From Gilvimarinus sp. 2_MG-2023 (GTDB lineage: Bacteria; Pseudomonadota; Gammaproteobacteria; Pseudomonadales; Cellvibrionaceae), in NCBI RefSeq assembly GCF_030547685.1, contig NZ_JAUOQM010000041.1, forward strand, positions 1 through 64,000: a stretch of DNA of 64,000 nucleotides. The letters run 5' to 3'. Positions 52,166 through 61,707 of this stretch are shown piece after piece. Below the pieces are notes generated by a model. That model was not told where the DNA came from. It did no database searches and was given only the letters and a program-made list of their open reading frames with translations. Numbering within the stretch: the first letter of the stretch is position 1; each line of letters starts with the position of its first letter. Position numbers and translations under genes: made by a program.

Positions 52166-53209
52166 ATGTCTGAGGGTAGCGCCAAGAATTCGGTTTTGGT
52201 GACCGGGGGTGCCGGCTATATCGGCAGCCATGTCTGTGTCGAGCTGATTCACGCGGGATTTACCCCGATTGTGGTCGATAACCTATGCAACAGCAACCGT
52301 GAGGTGATGGAGCGCATCGAGACGATTACCGGTGTGCGCCCGGTGCTGTGTGTAGAGGATATCCGTGATCGCGCCGCGCTGGATAAAATCTTTGCCGCCC
52401 ATAATATTGATGCGGTGATGCACTTTGCCGGCCTTAAAGCCGTGGGTGAGTCAAATACCATCCCTCTGTCGTACTACCAAAACAATGTCAGTGGCTCGCT
52501 GACATTGTTTGAGTCGATGGCGGCGCACGATGTGTGGAAGGTGATCTTTAGCTCCTCCGCCACCGTGTATGGCGATCCGGCCAGCGTGCCCATCGACGAG
52601 AATTTCCCCATCGGCGCCACTAACCCCTATGGTCGCACCAAGTTAATGGTCGAAGAGATTCTGCAAGATATGTCGCGTGCCCCCGAGGCCCGGTGGAACA
52701 CCAGCCTGCTGCGCTACTTTAACCCGGTGGGTGCCCACGAGTCGGGCCTGATTGGTGAAGACCCGCTGGGTATTCCCAATAACCTGGTGCCCTACATCGC
52801 TCAGGTGGGGGTTGGCAAGTTGTCCGCGTTGCAAGTATTTGGCGACGATTACGACACCCCCGATGGCACCGGCGTGCGCGATTACATCCACGTGGTGGAT
52901 TTGGCTCGCGGCCATGTGGCGGCGCTGCAAAAACAACAGCAGCAAGACGCCGGTTGCCGCGTTTACAACCTGGGTACCGGCAATGGCTATTCGGTGCTTG
53001 AGGTGGTGAACGCGTTTGCCAAGGCCTGCGGTAAAGAAATCCCCTACAAAATGGCGCCGCGCCGTGCCGGCGATATTGCCCGCTGCTACGCTAAAACCGA
53101 TCTGGCCGAGCGCGAGCTGGGCTGGAAAGCGCAATACGATATCGAGCGCATGATGGTCGATACCTGGCGCTGGCAAAGTAATAACCCCAACGGCTACCGT
53201 CAAAGCTAG
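52166..53209 (+). CDS. galE: UDP-glucose 4-epimerase
   Basis: This 347-aa short-chain dehydrogenase-type epimerase has the NAD-binding GGAGYIGSH at residues about 15-23, the active-site Tyr of NPYGRTK with the Ser of FSSSATVYG, and [14 protein letters not shown], which marks UDP-galactose epimerases. It interconverts UDP-galactose and UDP-glucose in the Leloir pathway. It follows an 8-G run with GGGGGTGAG as ribosome site and begins the galE-galT-galK operon. The next gene starts 20 nt downstream. Base composition is clearly GC-richer than the 15-24 kb stretch, suggesting an older part of the genome. Confidence 0.96.
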   Translation: MSEGSAKNSVLVTGGAGYIGSHVCVELIHAGFTPIVVDNLCNSNREVMERIETITGVRPVLCVEDIRDRAALDKIFAAHNIDAVMHFAGLKAVGESNTIPLSYYQNNVSGSLTLFESMAAHDVWKVIFSSSATVYGDPASVPIDENFPIGATNPYGRTKLMVEEILQDMSRAPEARWNTSLLRYFNPVGAHESGLIGEDPLGIPNNLVPYIAQVGVGKLSALQVFGDDYDTPDGTGVRDYIHVVDLARGHVAALQKQQQQDAGCRVYNLGTGNGYSVLEVVNAFAKACGKEIPYKMAPRRAGDIARCYAKTDLAERELGWKAQYDIERMMVDTWRWQSNNPNGYRQS

Positions 53210-53229
53210 TCCTGTACACGAGAGATCTC

Positions 53230-54264
53230 ATGAGCGTATTAAACGATAAAAGTCATCGCCGCTTTAACCCGCTGTTGGGCGAGTGGATTTTAGTATCTCC
53301 GCACCGGGGCAAGCGCCCCTGGCAGGGCCAGCAAGAGGCGCCCCAGCCAAGCGGTGCGGTCAGCTACGATGAAAAGTGCTACCTGTGTCCGGGCAATACC
53401 CGTATTACCGGTGATGTGAACCCAGACTATAAAGGCACGTTTGTTTTTCAAAACGATTTTCCGGCGCTGCAGGCGGATAACGACGACGAAAGCTCGGACG
53501 ATGAGCTGTTCCGTTATCAGGCCGCTAAAGGCGAGGCGCGGGTTATTTGTTTTTCACCTGATCACAGTAAAAGCTTGCCGCAGCTGAGCGAGGCGGAGAT
53601 CGGTGGAGTGATCGATACCTGGCGCGAGCAAATGATCGAGCTGGGCGAGCGCTACCAGTGGGTACAGGTATTTGAAAATAAAGGCGCGGTGATGGGTTGC
53701 TCTAACCCTCACCCGCACGGCCAAATTTGGGCGCAGGATACTCTGCCTACCGAGGCGGAAAAAATCGATCGGAATTTAAAAAGTTACTACCAGCGCCACG
53801 GTAGCAACTTATTGCTGGACTATGTAGAAAAAGAAATTGCCAAAGGCGAGCGCGTGGTTGAGGTAAACGAGCACTGGGCAGTGCTGGTGCCGTTTTGGGC
53901 TTGCTGGCCGTTTGAGGTGATTTTACTACCGCGCTTTGCGGCCAAAACCTTTACCGATGTAAACCCCGGGCAGCAACAGGCGCTTGCCAGTATTTTAAAG
54001 CTGGCCCTTACGCGTTACGACAACCTGTTTCAGTGCAGTTTTCCGTACTCTATGGGCTGGCGTGCCCAGCCGTTTAATGGCGAGGCGAACGACCACTGGC
54101 AGTTGCACGCCAGTTTCTTCCCGCCACTGCTGCGCAGTGCCAGTGTAAAGAAATTTATGGTGGGTTACGAAATGCTGGCTGAAGCCCAGCGTGACATCAC
54201 CCCCGAGCAGGCTGCCGAACGTTTACGCGCCTGCAGTACGATGCATTACTTAGAGAATCAATAG
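53230..54264 (+). CDS. galT: Galactose-1-phosphate uridylyltransferase
   Basis: This 344-aa protein is a full-length class I GalT. The catalytic histidine triad lies in NPHPHGQIW, where the middle His forms the uridylyl-enzyme. The zinc-binding CYLCPGN comes early, and [16 protein letters not shown] is the typical start. It exchanges UMP between UDP-glucose and galactose-1-phosphate. It sits 20 nt after galE, and galK starts 1 nt after its stop. It feeds galactose freed from galactans into glycolysis. Confidence 0.96.
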   Translation: MSVLNDKSHRRFNPLLGEWILVSPHRGKRPWQGQQEAPQPSGAVSYDEKCYLCPGNTRITGDVNPDYKGTFVFQNDFPALQADNDDESSDDELFRYQAAKGEARVICFSPDHSKSLPQLSEAEIGGVIDTWREQMIELGERYQWVQVFENKGAVMGCSNPHPHGQIWAQDTLPTEAEKIDRNLKSYYQRHGSNLLLDYVEKEIAKGERVVEVNEHWAVLVPFWACWPFEVILLPRFAAKTFTDVNPGQQQALASILKLALTRYDNLFQCSFPYSMGWRAQPFNGEANDHWQLHASFFPPLLRSASVKKFMVGYEMLAEAQRDITPEQAAERLRACSTMHYLENQ

Positions 54265-54265
54265 C

Positions 54266-55414
54266 ATGCAGCAACAGATATCCGATCGGTTCTTATCGAT
54301 TTATAGTAAGAACGCTTCAGGCGTTTACTTTGCCCCAGGCCGGGTAAACTTAATTGGCGAGCACACGGATTATAACGACGGTTTTGTTTTTCCCTGTGCA
54401 CTGGAGTTTGGTACTTATATTGCCACCTCTGTACGCGACGACAATGTAATGCGTGTTTGCGCTGGAAACTTTGAAGACGAGTATAACCAGTGGACTCTAA
54501 GCGCGGATATTGAGACTGATGAAAATTGCTTGTGGTCTAACTATTTGCGCGGTGTGTGCGCTATTTTGTTGGCGCAGGGGCATAGCTTAAAAGGCTTAGA
54601 TGTTTACATTGAAGGTAATGTTCCTCGTGGCGCTGGGCTTAGCTCCTCGGCCTCACTGTCGGTGGCGTTCGCCAAGGCGTTGAGTGAAATTAATGGCTTA
54701 GGCCTCAGCGTGAGTGATATAGCCCGGGTGGCACAGTCGGCCGAGAATGATTTTGCCGGCTGTAGTTGCGGCATTATGGATCAGCTGGCCTCGGCTGGCG
54801 GCAAAGAAGGTCACGCGCTGCTACTCGATTGCCGCGATCTGTCGTTTGATCTGGTATCTATCCCTGAAGCGCTGGATATTCTGATTATCGACTCGCGGGT
54901 TGAGCGCAACCTAGTGGGCAGTGAATACAATGATCGTCGCGCCGACTGCGAACGCGCCGCCCAAGCGTTGGGTGTGAGCATCCTGCGGGATGCCACCCTG
55001 GATATGTTAGAGCAAAAGCGCGAGCAGCTGGACGAGCTGGCCTACCGCCGTGCGCGTCACATATTAACTGAAAATGATCGTACCCAGCGCTGCGCCAGTG
55101 CCCTAAAAACCGGCGACTTGCCCACGGTGTATCAAACCATGCGCGATTCGCATATCTCTATGCGCGACGACTTTGAGATTACCGTCCCCGAGATCGATTT
55201 TATCGTAGAGACGGTTGACGCTCAGCTGGATAACGATGGCGGTGTGCGCATGACCGGTGGCGGCTTTGGTGGCTGTGTGGTGGCTTTGGTGCCCAACGAT
55301 AAAGCGCAGGCGATTGAGGCAGATGTTAAAGCAAAATACGCCGAGAAGTTTGCCAAAGAGCCCAACGTGTATCACTGCAAAGCAAAAGACGGCGCGCGGG
55401 TGCTCTACTCGTAA
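54266..55414 (+). CDS. galK: Galactokinase
   Basis: This 382-aa GHMP kinase has the galactokinase signature PGRVNLIGEHTDYNDGFVFP near residues 24-43, the ATP-binding GAGLSSSASLSVAFA, the catalytic Asp in CGIMDQLAS, and GGGFGGCVVAL at the end. It phosphorylates alpha-D-galactose at O1. It starts 1 nt after galT, in tight coupling. The operon ends at a strong two-way terminator shared with the convergent GH117 gene. Confidence 0.96.
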   Translation: MQQQISDRFLSIYSKNASGVYFAPGRVNLIGEHTDYNDGFVFPCALEFGTYIATSVRDDNVMRVCAGNFEDEYNQWTLSADIETDENCLWSNYLRGVCAILLAQGHSLKGLDVYIEGNVPRGAGLSSSASLSVAFAKALSEINGLGLSVSDIARVAQSAENDFAGCSCGIMDQLASAGGKEGHALLLDCRDLSFDLVSIPEALDILIIDSRVERNLVGSEYNDRRADCERAAQALGVSILRDATLDMLEQKREQLDELAYRRARHILTENDRTQRCASALKTGDLPTVYQTMRDSHISMRDDFEITVPEIDFIVETVDAQLDNDGGVRMTGGGFGGCVVALVPNDKAQAIEADVKAKYAEKFAKEPNVYHCKAKDGARVLYS

Positions 55415-55462
55415 TTAAGCCTACACCGCCAACGCGGTGCAGGCCGTTGCGTTATAAGCCAG

Positions 55463-55500
55463 ACACAAAAAAGCCAGCATACTTGCTGGCTTTTTTGTGT
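55463..55500. terminator. Bidirectional terminator between galK and GH117
   Basis: Perfect 17-bp arms (55463-55479 and 55484-55500) around TACT, with six A and six T flanking the GC core GCCAGCA. It serves both converging genes. Confidence 0.93.
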
Positions 55501-55513
55501 GGTTAGCTCGGGC

Positions 55514-56617
55514 TTATACGCCCGAGCCACCGGTTTGCTGGAAGGTGCCAGCATCCAATATTTGACGTCGTGCTTTGTACTGACAAATGAAGTTCCAGTT
55601 CCAGCTGGCATCGTACTTGTGGCACAGGCCCCACTCGATACCGGCCATAGCGTCGTCGGATTTTTCGTAGCCGGGCTTGCGGTACATGCCCATGGCCTCG
55701 GGAGCCCCTTTAATGTGCGACATAATGTCAAAGTTGACGCCGTCGTTGGCCCACTGGCAGGTGTTTTTTTCGGGGCCGTCGGTGGTCAGGATGCAGGCTA
55801 TGCCGTCGTTGTAGTGCCAGACGGCAACCTCGTGACCGCTGTTGGTTACCGGGTTTAACGGCGACTTGGTGTAGGGGCCTAAAATGTTGTCGGCAATGGC
55901 AACGCCGTGTTTGATTTCGCGGCCGCCAAAGTTCATGCCTTCGCCCATGATCTCGCCTTTGTAATACAGGTAGAACTGGCCTTTAAAAAACATCAGGCAA
56001 GGGTCGTGTACTTTGTGGCTGTCAAAGTCGCCGCGCTCTTTAACATGAAAGCGGTTGTCCTCGTCGCCATCCCACACGCCGTTGTCGGCAGGGCTTAAGA
56101 TGGGCGCATCAGACTTGATCCAGGGGCCGTAGGGCGAATCGCTGTGGGCGATGGCAATATGCTCTTTGCTGCGGTTTAGATAGGGCGCCTGCACTACTTG
56201 ATACACTAGGTAGTAACGGCCTTCGTGCTCCAGTACCTCGGGGGTAAAGCAGGCGCGATCGTCGTAGCGGCCGGCTTCGCCTGGCACTACTGCAGGGCCT
56301 TCTTCTGTCCAGTGGTAACCATCTTTTGAGCTGGCGTGCCAGACTTCAGTTTTATCCCAGGGGAAGACTTTATCGTTGGGGTTGTCGCTGCCAAAGCCAA
56401 CGGTTTCACCCTCGCCTTTGGTGTAGTACACATGCAGGGTATCGCCGACTTTAATCACGGCGCTGGGGTCGCGACGGATGACGCCCTCCTGGTAGGCAAA
56501 GTCGCCACCTAAAGGCTCGATATCAAACTCATACACCCAGTCGGCGTTGGTGTTGTCGTAGCCTCGCTCAATGGCGCGCAAACTGGCTTTGCTTAACTGT
56601 GGTTGTGTATTGGTCAT
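55514..56617 (-). CDS. GH117 alpha-1,3-(3,6-anhydro)-L-galactosidase (neoagarobiose hydrolase)
   Basis: This 367-aa five-bladed propeller enzyme closely resembles, from memory, the Saccharophagus neoagarobiose hydrolase. [14 protein letters not shown] forms the N-terminal dimer arm. [12 protein letters not shown] carries the likely catalytic Asp50. [28 protein letters not shown] and NSGHEVAVW carry further active-site residues. It removes 3,6-anhydro-L-galactose from the non-reducing end of agar-derived neoagarobiose in the cytoplasm, with no signal peptide seen. This is an agar function, unlike the carrageenan genes nearby. The genes for breaking down L-anhydrogalactose itself are not in the window. 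It converges on galK and is divergent from galM. Confidence 0.93.
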   Translation of the reverse strand: MTNTQPQLSKASLRAIERGYDNTNADWVYEFDIEPLGGDFAYQEGVIRRDPSAVIKVGDTLHVYYTKGEGETVGFGSDNPNDKVFPWDKTEVWHASSKDGYHWTEEGPAVVPGEAGRYDDRACFTPEVLEHEGRYYLVYQVVQAPYLNRSKEHIAIAHSDSPYGPWIKSDAPILSPADNGVWDGDEDNRFHVKERGDFDSHKVHDPCLMFFKGQFYLYYKGEIMGEGMNFGGREIKHGVAIADNILGPYTKSPLNPVTNSGHEVAVWHYNDGIACILTTDGPEKNTCQWANDGVNFDIMSHIKGAPEAMGMYRKPGYEKSDDAMAGIEWGLCHKYDASWNWNFICQYKARRQILDAGTFQQTGGSGV

Positions 56618-56910
56618 AATAAATCCTGCTAATTATCTTGTCGTCGGCATAGTGCGCGAAATTCATATTTAGGATTATAGCCTTAAAGTGCCATGGCTCC
56701 TGAGCGCATGCCTGCTGGCATAGGCAATTGTGTGTTTGGTACTTTCCTTTGTAGATGGCTACCAAGAGTGCCAGATAAATAGCGTCACGGTGCTCATCGA
56801 CAGCATAACTTTGTTGCAATTAGTTATTGCTGGAGCTGGAAGTTCCAGTGCGCATTTGTTGTTTTCGGTGGCCTGGGTCACCGCCATCTCAAAATCCATA
56901 AAATATATCT

Positions 56911-56924
56911 TATTGTATACAATA
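56911..56924. promoter_or_regulatory. Gal-block operator B (TATTGTATACAATA)
   Basis: A perfect 14-bp palindrome identical to the core of operator A. It adjoins a TTGACA hexamer and lies about 290 nt from both the GH117 and galM start codons. It may govern either gene or the short transcript in between. Confidence 0.75.
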
Positions 56925-57113
56925 TACTGTTGACACGCGAGTCATAATTTTGCACACTAATGGGGTAGTTACTTAAACGGCGTGCAAAAGTTTTGGGCAC
57001 TTGGCTTTTACGCGCTCTGTTGCTACCGGTCAATGACTGAGTAATTGGCTCTATTATAGGCAGTCATTGATTGAGCTCAGATGCTTTGCTTATTACGTGA
57101 GCACACTTCGTTA

Positions 57114-57147
57114 GGCCACAGTTCGCAGCGAACTGTGGCCTTTTTTT
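57114..57147 (+). terminator. Strong terminator without an upstream protein gene
   Basis: GGCCACAGTTCG (57114-57125), loop CAG, CGAACTGTGGCC (57129-57140), then seven T. The nearest plus-strand gene upstream is galK, which already has its own terminator. Confidence 0.9.
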
Positions 57148-57216
57148 ATGGGCAGTATTTATGTTGGGCAGTGGTCGCTATAATGTTAAATGCTCTTTTG
57201 AACAACGAGACACGAA

Positions 57217-58269
57217 ATGAGAAAAACACTTTATGGCCATTTACCCTGTGGTTCAGCTGTCTATGAGTACACTTTACGTAATTCACAGAATATAGCCGTT
57301 ACCATCATCGATTATGGCGCCACTATCACTGGTATATATGTACCGGATGAGCAGGGTAATAATATCAACCTTGTTCTTGGTTATGACAACTTAGAGGGGT
57401 ATTTAAAAGGCAGTTCCTATTTAGGCGCTGTGGTGGGGCGTGTTGCTAACCGTATCGATGCGGGAGTGTTTGAGCTTGGGGGGAAGCGCTATCAGCTCGA
57501 TGTAAATAATGGCCCCAATCATCTTCACGGCGGCAACGACGGTTACGATAAAAAGCTTTGGCAGGGGCGGTTCTGCGAGCAAGAGAGCTCTCAACAGTTG
57601 CGTCTCACCCTTGTTAGTGAAGATGGTGACCAAGGTTACCCCGGCGAGTTGACTCTAGAAGTGGTGTACAGCCTGACAGAAGATAATGAGCTGCGAATCG
57701 AATATAGTGCTGGGTGCGAGAAGGCCGCAACACCGGTGAATCTTACCCAACATAGCTATTTCAATTTACAGGGTGTCTCGGGCGGCGACATCAATGGCCA
57801 TGAGTTGACGCTTTTTGCAGACAGCTATACCCCCATAAATTCAACTGGAATTCCTACCGGGACGTTATTGCCTATGGGCGGTAGCTCGCTGGACTTTAGT
57901 TACACACGTTCTTTGGGAGAAGTGGTGACCTCAGGTGCACCTGAGGTTGTGGCCGCAGGCGGTGTCGATCATAACTTTGTTGTGCGCCGAGAGGCGCCAA
58001 ACGATTTGGCCAAGGTGGCTTTATTGCGCGATCCCGATACTGGCCGAGCTATGGAGGTGTTTTCTACCCAACCTGGGGTGCAGGTGTATACCGCTAACTA
58101 CTTGCAAGACGATGCTGCGGCATCACTTCAGTCATTCCCACGCTATGGCGCGGTGTGCTTAGAGTGCCAGGGCTTTCCTGATGCAGTGAATCAGCCGGGC
58201 TTCCCCTCGGTGGTCGTTCAGCCGGGTGAACAGTATCGCGAAACGACTTGTTATCGCTTCTTGGTGTAA
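57217..58269 (+). CDS. galM: Aldose 1-epimerase (galactose mutarotase)
   Basis: This 350-aa protein has the mutarotase fold residues: GRVANRIDAGVFELGGKRYQL, NHLHGGNDGYDKKLW with a catalytic His, the second His in NLTQHSYFNLQG, and CLECQGFPDAVNQPGFPS with the catalytic Glu. It converts beta- to alpha-galactose for GalK. It lacks a signal peptide and so acts in the cytoplasm. It is separated from galETK by GH117 and is transcribed on the plus strand after a terminator, so it has its own promoter. A GC hairpin (58280-58298) follows its stop, shared with the converging lactonase-like gene. Confidence 0.94.
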   Translation: MRKTLYGHLPCGSAVYEYTLRNSQNIAVTIIDYGATITGIYVPDEQGNNINLVLGYDNLEGYLKGSSYLGAVVGRVANRIDAGVFELGGKRYQLDVNNGPNHLHGGNDGYDKKLWQGRFCEQESSQQLRLTLVSEDGDQGYPGELTLEVVYSLTEDNELRIEYSAGCEKAATPVNLTQHSYFNLQGVSGGDINGHELTLFADSYTPINSTGIPTGTLLPMGGSSLDFSYTRSLGEVVTSGAPEVVAAGGVDHNFVVRREAPNDLAKVALLRDPDTGRAMEVFSTQPGVQVYTANYLQDDAAASLQSFPRYGAVCLECQGFPDAVNQPGFPSVVVQPGEQYRETTCYRFLV

Positions 58270-58305
58270 GTGAAATAGAGGCCCCTTGTACAGGGGCCCG
58301 CTTGT

Positions 58306-59319
58306 TTAAGGTTTAAGTTTCACTTTCAGCAATGCATCGTGAGCGGTGATGTAGAGATTTTTCTGTTTCGTGTCGAGTGTACAATTAGCGGTTAGGCGTC
58401 CGGTGTGGATAATGGCAAGTAGTTTGGCTTTCTCCGTAAACATCCAAACTCCGCCGGGCCCTGTCGCAAAAATAATGCCTTCGCTATGTACGGCCATGCC
58501 GTCTGGCACTCCAGGCCCCGGGTTTTCCACTTGACGTGAATCAAAAAAGACGCGTTTATTGGCCAATTCGCCCTCGGCAGTAATATCGTAGGCCAGCCAT
58601 TGGGGGTTATCTTTGTCCGAAACGGCGACAAACAATGTTTTTTCATCACGACTTAAAGCAATACCGTTGGGCGCTTTTACCTGATCATCTAGCAGCACCA
58701 ATTCTCCGGTAGGCTCCAGAGCAAATACTCCATTAAAGTCCAGTTCACGACGAGGGTCGTCGTCACCTTTAGCAAGCCCGTAGGGCGGATCGGTAAAGTA
58801 CAAACGTCCATCGGACGCAATCACCCCGTCATTGGGGCTATTGAGTCGTTTACCCTGGTAATGATCGGTTAAAGGAATGAAATCGGGCGTTGGTGCCTGC
58901 AAAGGGGCGTCCATTGCCGCGATGCGTCTGTCACCCTGCTGTAGGGCGATAAGCTCTCCTTTTTCGGATAAAAGCAGGCCATTAGAACCGCCCTGGTCAT
59001 CGTCGGGGTATAAGCCTGTACCGCCAGAGGGTTGCAAATAGAGCTCGACACCTTCTCCGGGCGTGTATTTCTCAATGGTATTGTTGGGGATATCAGAAAA
59101 CAGCAAGAATCCTTCATCGATCCAGAGCGGGCCCTCTGTCCAGGCGTAACCGGTAGCCAGCACTTCAACTTGAGCCTTTGGGTTGATGAACTCCAGCGCC
59201 TGGCTATCGTAGATACTGATATCGGTGTATTTCTCGATAGTAACGGGTGCTGTTTGTTTAGGGGTGGTACTGCAGGCTGTGAGTAGCCCGGCGAGTGCCA
59301 CTATCAATAGACGTTTCAT
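58306..59319 (-). CDS. SMP-30/gluconolactonase-family lipoprotein
   Basis: This 337-aa protein has a lipobox (LLTACS) and the SMP-30 propeller. AWTEGPLWIDEGFLLFSDIPNNTIEKYTPG holds the metal-binding Glu, NSPNDGVIASDGRLYFTDPPYG the central Asn-Asp, and GVPDGMAVHSEGIIFATGPGGVWMF the last Asp. These residues suit an active sugar lactonase. As a lipoprotein it acts in the periplasm, on an aldonolactone such as galactonolactone or an anhydrogalactono-lactone. Its start overlaps the SapC-like stop by 4 nt, so it ends the operon receptor-halogenase-SapC-lactonase. It is closer to true lactonases than the SMP-30-like protein at 46746. Confidence 0.88.
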   Translation of the reverse strand: MKRLLIVALAGLLTACSTTPKQTAPVTIEKYTDISIYDSQALEFINPKAQVEVLATGYAWTEGPLWIDEGFLLFSDIPNNTIEKYTPGEGVELYLQPSGGTGLYPDDDQGGSNGLLLSEKGELIALQQGDRRIAAMDAPLQAPTPDFIPLTDHYQGKRLNSPNDGVIASDGRLYFTDPPYGLAKGDDDPRRELDFNGVFALEPTGELVLLDDQVKAPNGIALSRDEKTLFVAVSDKDNPQWLAYDITAEGELANKRVFFDSRQVENPGPGVPDGMAVHSEGIIFATGPGGVWMFTEKAKLLAIIHTGRLTANCTLDTKQKNLYITAHDALLKVKLKP

Positions 59320-60032
59320 TGGCTTGCCTCCAGGGTGTTTTTCCAGTCGACCAATTTACGGATATGACCCAGAGAGGCCAGTAAGTAATGGGCGGCATTT
59401 AAATAGCCACGCTCATGGAAAAGCTGCAGATTCTTTCCAGTAAGGTTAGCTAGTTTATCTTCATTGATGGTGTACATGCCTTGATAGGTTTGTTTATCAC
59501 CATTGGCAAACGCTACATCGAATTTGATGGGTTCTAATAGTGCCTGTTCGGAGAGGTTTTCAATAAAGGTATGCGAGGCCTGCATGCCGGACATGAGTGA
59601 GCCTAGCAGCTGTTGAATGTGTTGCATATATTCGGTAGTGGAGCCGTCACTGTTAAATAAGGACTCACCGCTGTCAGTACTGATACGGGTGCTATCCATA
59701 TCGATTAATAACTGACCACGATTTTGATCCTCTTGATTGGGAACCGAGACAAACGGCTGGCGGCGCATATGGAGAGGAATATAAGAGGCGCGCCATTGAT
59801 TTCCTTGCAGAAAAAGATTTTCACCGCTGTTAAACCCCAGTAAAGAATAAAGGCCAAAGCGGCCGGTTTGTTCATCCTTCATCAGGGCGCAAGGGTAATC
59901 GAGCACTAAGCTTCTAAGCTCGGTGGCAATAATCGGTGCTAAGTGAATATTTTCGCCATATTTTGCGCCGCGTTCAGTAATAATTTTAATGTCGCTGTGT
60001 TGGCTTTTATCGAGGGGTACTAGGTTGGCCAT
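59316..60032 (-). CDS. SapC-family protein
   Basis: This 238-aa protein matches the SapC family: a start of the form MANLVPLDKSQHSDIKI, the block ATELRSLVLDYPCALMKDEQTGRFGLYSLLGFNSGENLF, RRQPFVSV, and a C-terminal FHERGYLNAAHYLLASLGHIRKLVDWKN. SapC was named in Campylobacter S-layer work, but its function in these operons is not established. In marine gammaproteobacteria it commonly stands with a TonB receptor and a halogenase-like gene, as here. It has no signal peptide. The gap to the halogenase-like gene is 20 nt and it overlaps the lactonase gene by 4 nt. Confidence 0.87.
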   Translation of the reverse strand: MANLVPLDKSQHSDIKIITERGAKYGENIHLAPIIATELRSLVLDYPCALMKDEQTGRFGLYSLLGFNSGENLFLQGNQWRASYIPLHMRRQPFVSVPNQEDQNRGQLLIDMDSTRISTDSGESLFNSDGSTTEYMQHIQQLLGSLMSGMQASHTFIENLSEQALLEPIKFDVAFANGDKQTYQGMYTINEDKLANLTGKNLQLFHERGYLNAAHYLLASLGHIRKLVDWKNTLEASQ

Positions 60033-60052
60033 TAAAGCCTCCTTTGATATTA

Positions 60053-61606
60053 CTATACCGGCGCCATGCCGTATTGATGGATTTTTTTCAACAACTCACG
60101 ATTGCTGGGCAGTGCAGTACAAAGCTTATGGGTGATTTGTTGATTTTTAGCAAATTCTTGTGCAGCCATCCGTTGTTGTTGTTCATGTAATCCGGCCGGA
60201 TGAGGTTCGGTTTTAAAGCCCATGCCGTATAACACATATTGATAGCTTGCGGCGGGGAACACTTCAGTGGCGTGGTCGAAATCATTATCCCAAGGTGGTT
60301 GATAGCGCCATAGATCTAAAAGCTCTTGCAGGCTGTCAGGAATGCTTGCTTTATCTCGATTGTCGATCCAGAACTCACTGTCATTGCGCTCGTTGAGCAT
60401 ATAGTGCAGCTTTAGAAAATCGATAATACGATCCCAGCGATAACGGAAAGTGCGATTAAAGCGATTGGCAATAGAGTTCATCGCCGCGCGATTAGCGGGC
60501 AGTTGACTGGCGATAAATTCTGCCGATATTTCCACAAGTACCAGAGCCGAGGCCTCTAAAGGCTCAAGAAAGCCCGCCGATAAGCCCACGGCCACGCAGT
60601 TATTTACCCAAAATTTTTCGCGGTGTCCTGGGGTAATAGGAATTTCACGAACGTTTAAACTGTCTAGATTGTGTCCACTTTGGGCGGCATAGCGTTCCAG
60701 CTCCCGATAGGCGTTATCCCGGTTCGTATAGCGGCTGGAGAATACATGCCCAACGCCTCGACGGGTGGGCAGGCCAATGTCCCAAATCCAACCGGCACTT
60801 TGCGCGGTAGAAATAGTATGCGAGGCAATCTCATCTTCAGCGTGGTGGTAAGGGAGATGAACCGCGAGAGCGGTATTGGCAAAAAGTACATCTTCGCAGG
60901 ATTTGAATGGTACCTGGTAGTGCTCACCAATCAATTTAGATTTAAAACCAGTGCAGTCAATAAATAAATCGGCTGAAATTTCGCCGGTGTTTTCTGTGTG
61001 TAGCGCGCAAATATCCCCATTTTCTGAGTCTTTTAATGAGGCGACATCATCGAGAATATGGCGGACCCCCAGTGTTTGAGTACAGTGACGTTTCAGAAAA
61101 TCGGCGAAAGCGCCGGCATCCAGGTGATAGGCGTAATTCGCCAGCCCCTGATACTCGGGAGTAGTAATTAATTTTGGTGCCAGAGAATTCTCACACAAGA
61201 CATCCTGCGGACATACGGTTTGTGAGAAACTTGCTCCATTTTGTTGTGTTAGCCAATGAGGCGCTAAATTCATGCGATTGAAGCCTTGCGGGAGAATCAG
61301 TGGATGATAATACTCATCGTCGGTTTTTCCTGTGTGCCAACGGGAAAACTTAGCGCCCTGTTTAAAAGAGACCTGGCATTCGCGGATAAAATCAGTTTCT
61401 CGAATGCCCATTTTCTTCAGGGTGTTGCGCATGGTAGGCCAAGTGCCTTCGCCCACCCCTACGGTTGGTATGTTGGGAGATTCAATTAAGGTTATGGCAA
61501 TAGGGTTTGCTTGCGTCGCTTGAACACGTGCGGCAATAACACCAGCACATAGCCAACCGGCTGTGCCGCCTCCGACGATAACGATAGATTGGATAGGTTG
61601 TTGCAT
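60053..61606 (-). CDS. Flavin-dependent tryptophan-halogenase-like protein
   Basis: This 517-aa protein has the FAD motif VGGGTAGWLCAGVIA, VGVGEGTWPTMRNTL, and VGLSAGFLEPLEASALVLVE. The usual WxWxIP halogenase motif reads WIWDIG, with Gly for Pro. Together with GEGTWPT in place of GEATIPT, this suggests divergence from true tryptophan halogenases. Members next to TonB receptors and SapC are widespread in marine polysaccharide users and have no known substrate. It is only distantly similar to the halogenase-like protein at 19858. It lies 101 nt behind the receptor gene, with a terminator hairpin in the gap. Confidence 0.88.
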   Translation of the reverse strand: MQQPIQSIVIVGGGTAGWLCAGVIAARVQATQANPIAITLIESPNIPTVGVGEGTWPTMRNTLKKMGIRETDFIRECQVSFKQGAKFSRWHTGKTDDEYYHPLILPQGFNRMNLAPHWLTQQNGASFSQTVCPQDVLCENSLAPKLITTPEYQGLANYAYHLDAGAFADFLKRHCTQTLGVRHILDDVASLKDSENGDICALHTENTGEISADLFIDCTGFKSKLIGEHYQVPFKSCEDVLFANTALAVHLPYHHAEDEIASHTISTAQSAGWIWDIGLPTRRGVGHVFSSRYTNRDNAYRELERYAAQSGHNLDSLNVREIPITPGHREKFWVNNCVAVGLSAGFLEPLEASALVLVEISAEFIASQLPANRAAMNSIANRFNRTFRYRWDRIIDFLKLHYMLNERNDSEFWIDNRDKASIPDSLQELLDLWRYQPPWDNDFDHATEVFPAASYQYVLYGMGFKTEPHPAGLHEQQQRMAAQEFAKNQQITHKLCTALPSNRELLKKIHQYGMAPV

Positions 61607-61648
61607 TTGCTAGTCGCTAGGGTAGTTATTGTGAATCAATCATAAAAC

Positions 61649-61677
61649 AAAAGGCCGGTACTGGGTACCGGCCTTTT
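61649..61677 (-). terminator. Terminator or attenuator between TonB receptor and halogenase-like gene
   Basis: AAAAGGCCGGTAC (61649-61661), loop TGG, GTACCGGCCTTTT (61665-61677). On the minus strand it follows the receptor stop, so the downstream genes get less transcript. The receptor-halogenase gap at 19742 has a comparable hairpin. Confidence 0.88.
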
Positions 61678-61707
61678 GGGTCGTTCTATGGAGTTGAAAA
61701 AACTCGC

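Larger units (their letters stand above)
56618..57216. other. Intergenic region with operator and a possible terminated transcript
   Basis: This 600-nt gap between divergent GH117 and galM has no convincing protein gene. It holds gal-block operator B (56911-56924), a TTGACA box (56930-56935), an inverted repeat CAATGACTG/CAGTCATTG (57031-57069), and a strong terminator (57114-57147). An independent short RNA from near 56960 to 57147 is possible. Confidence 0.5.
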
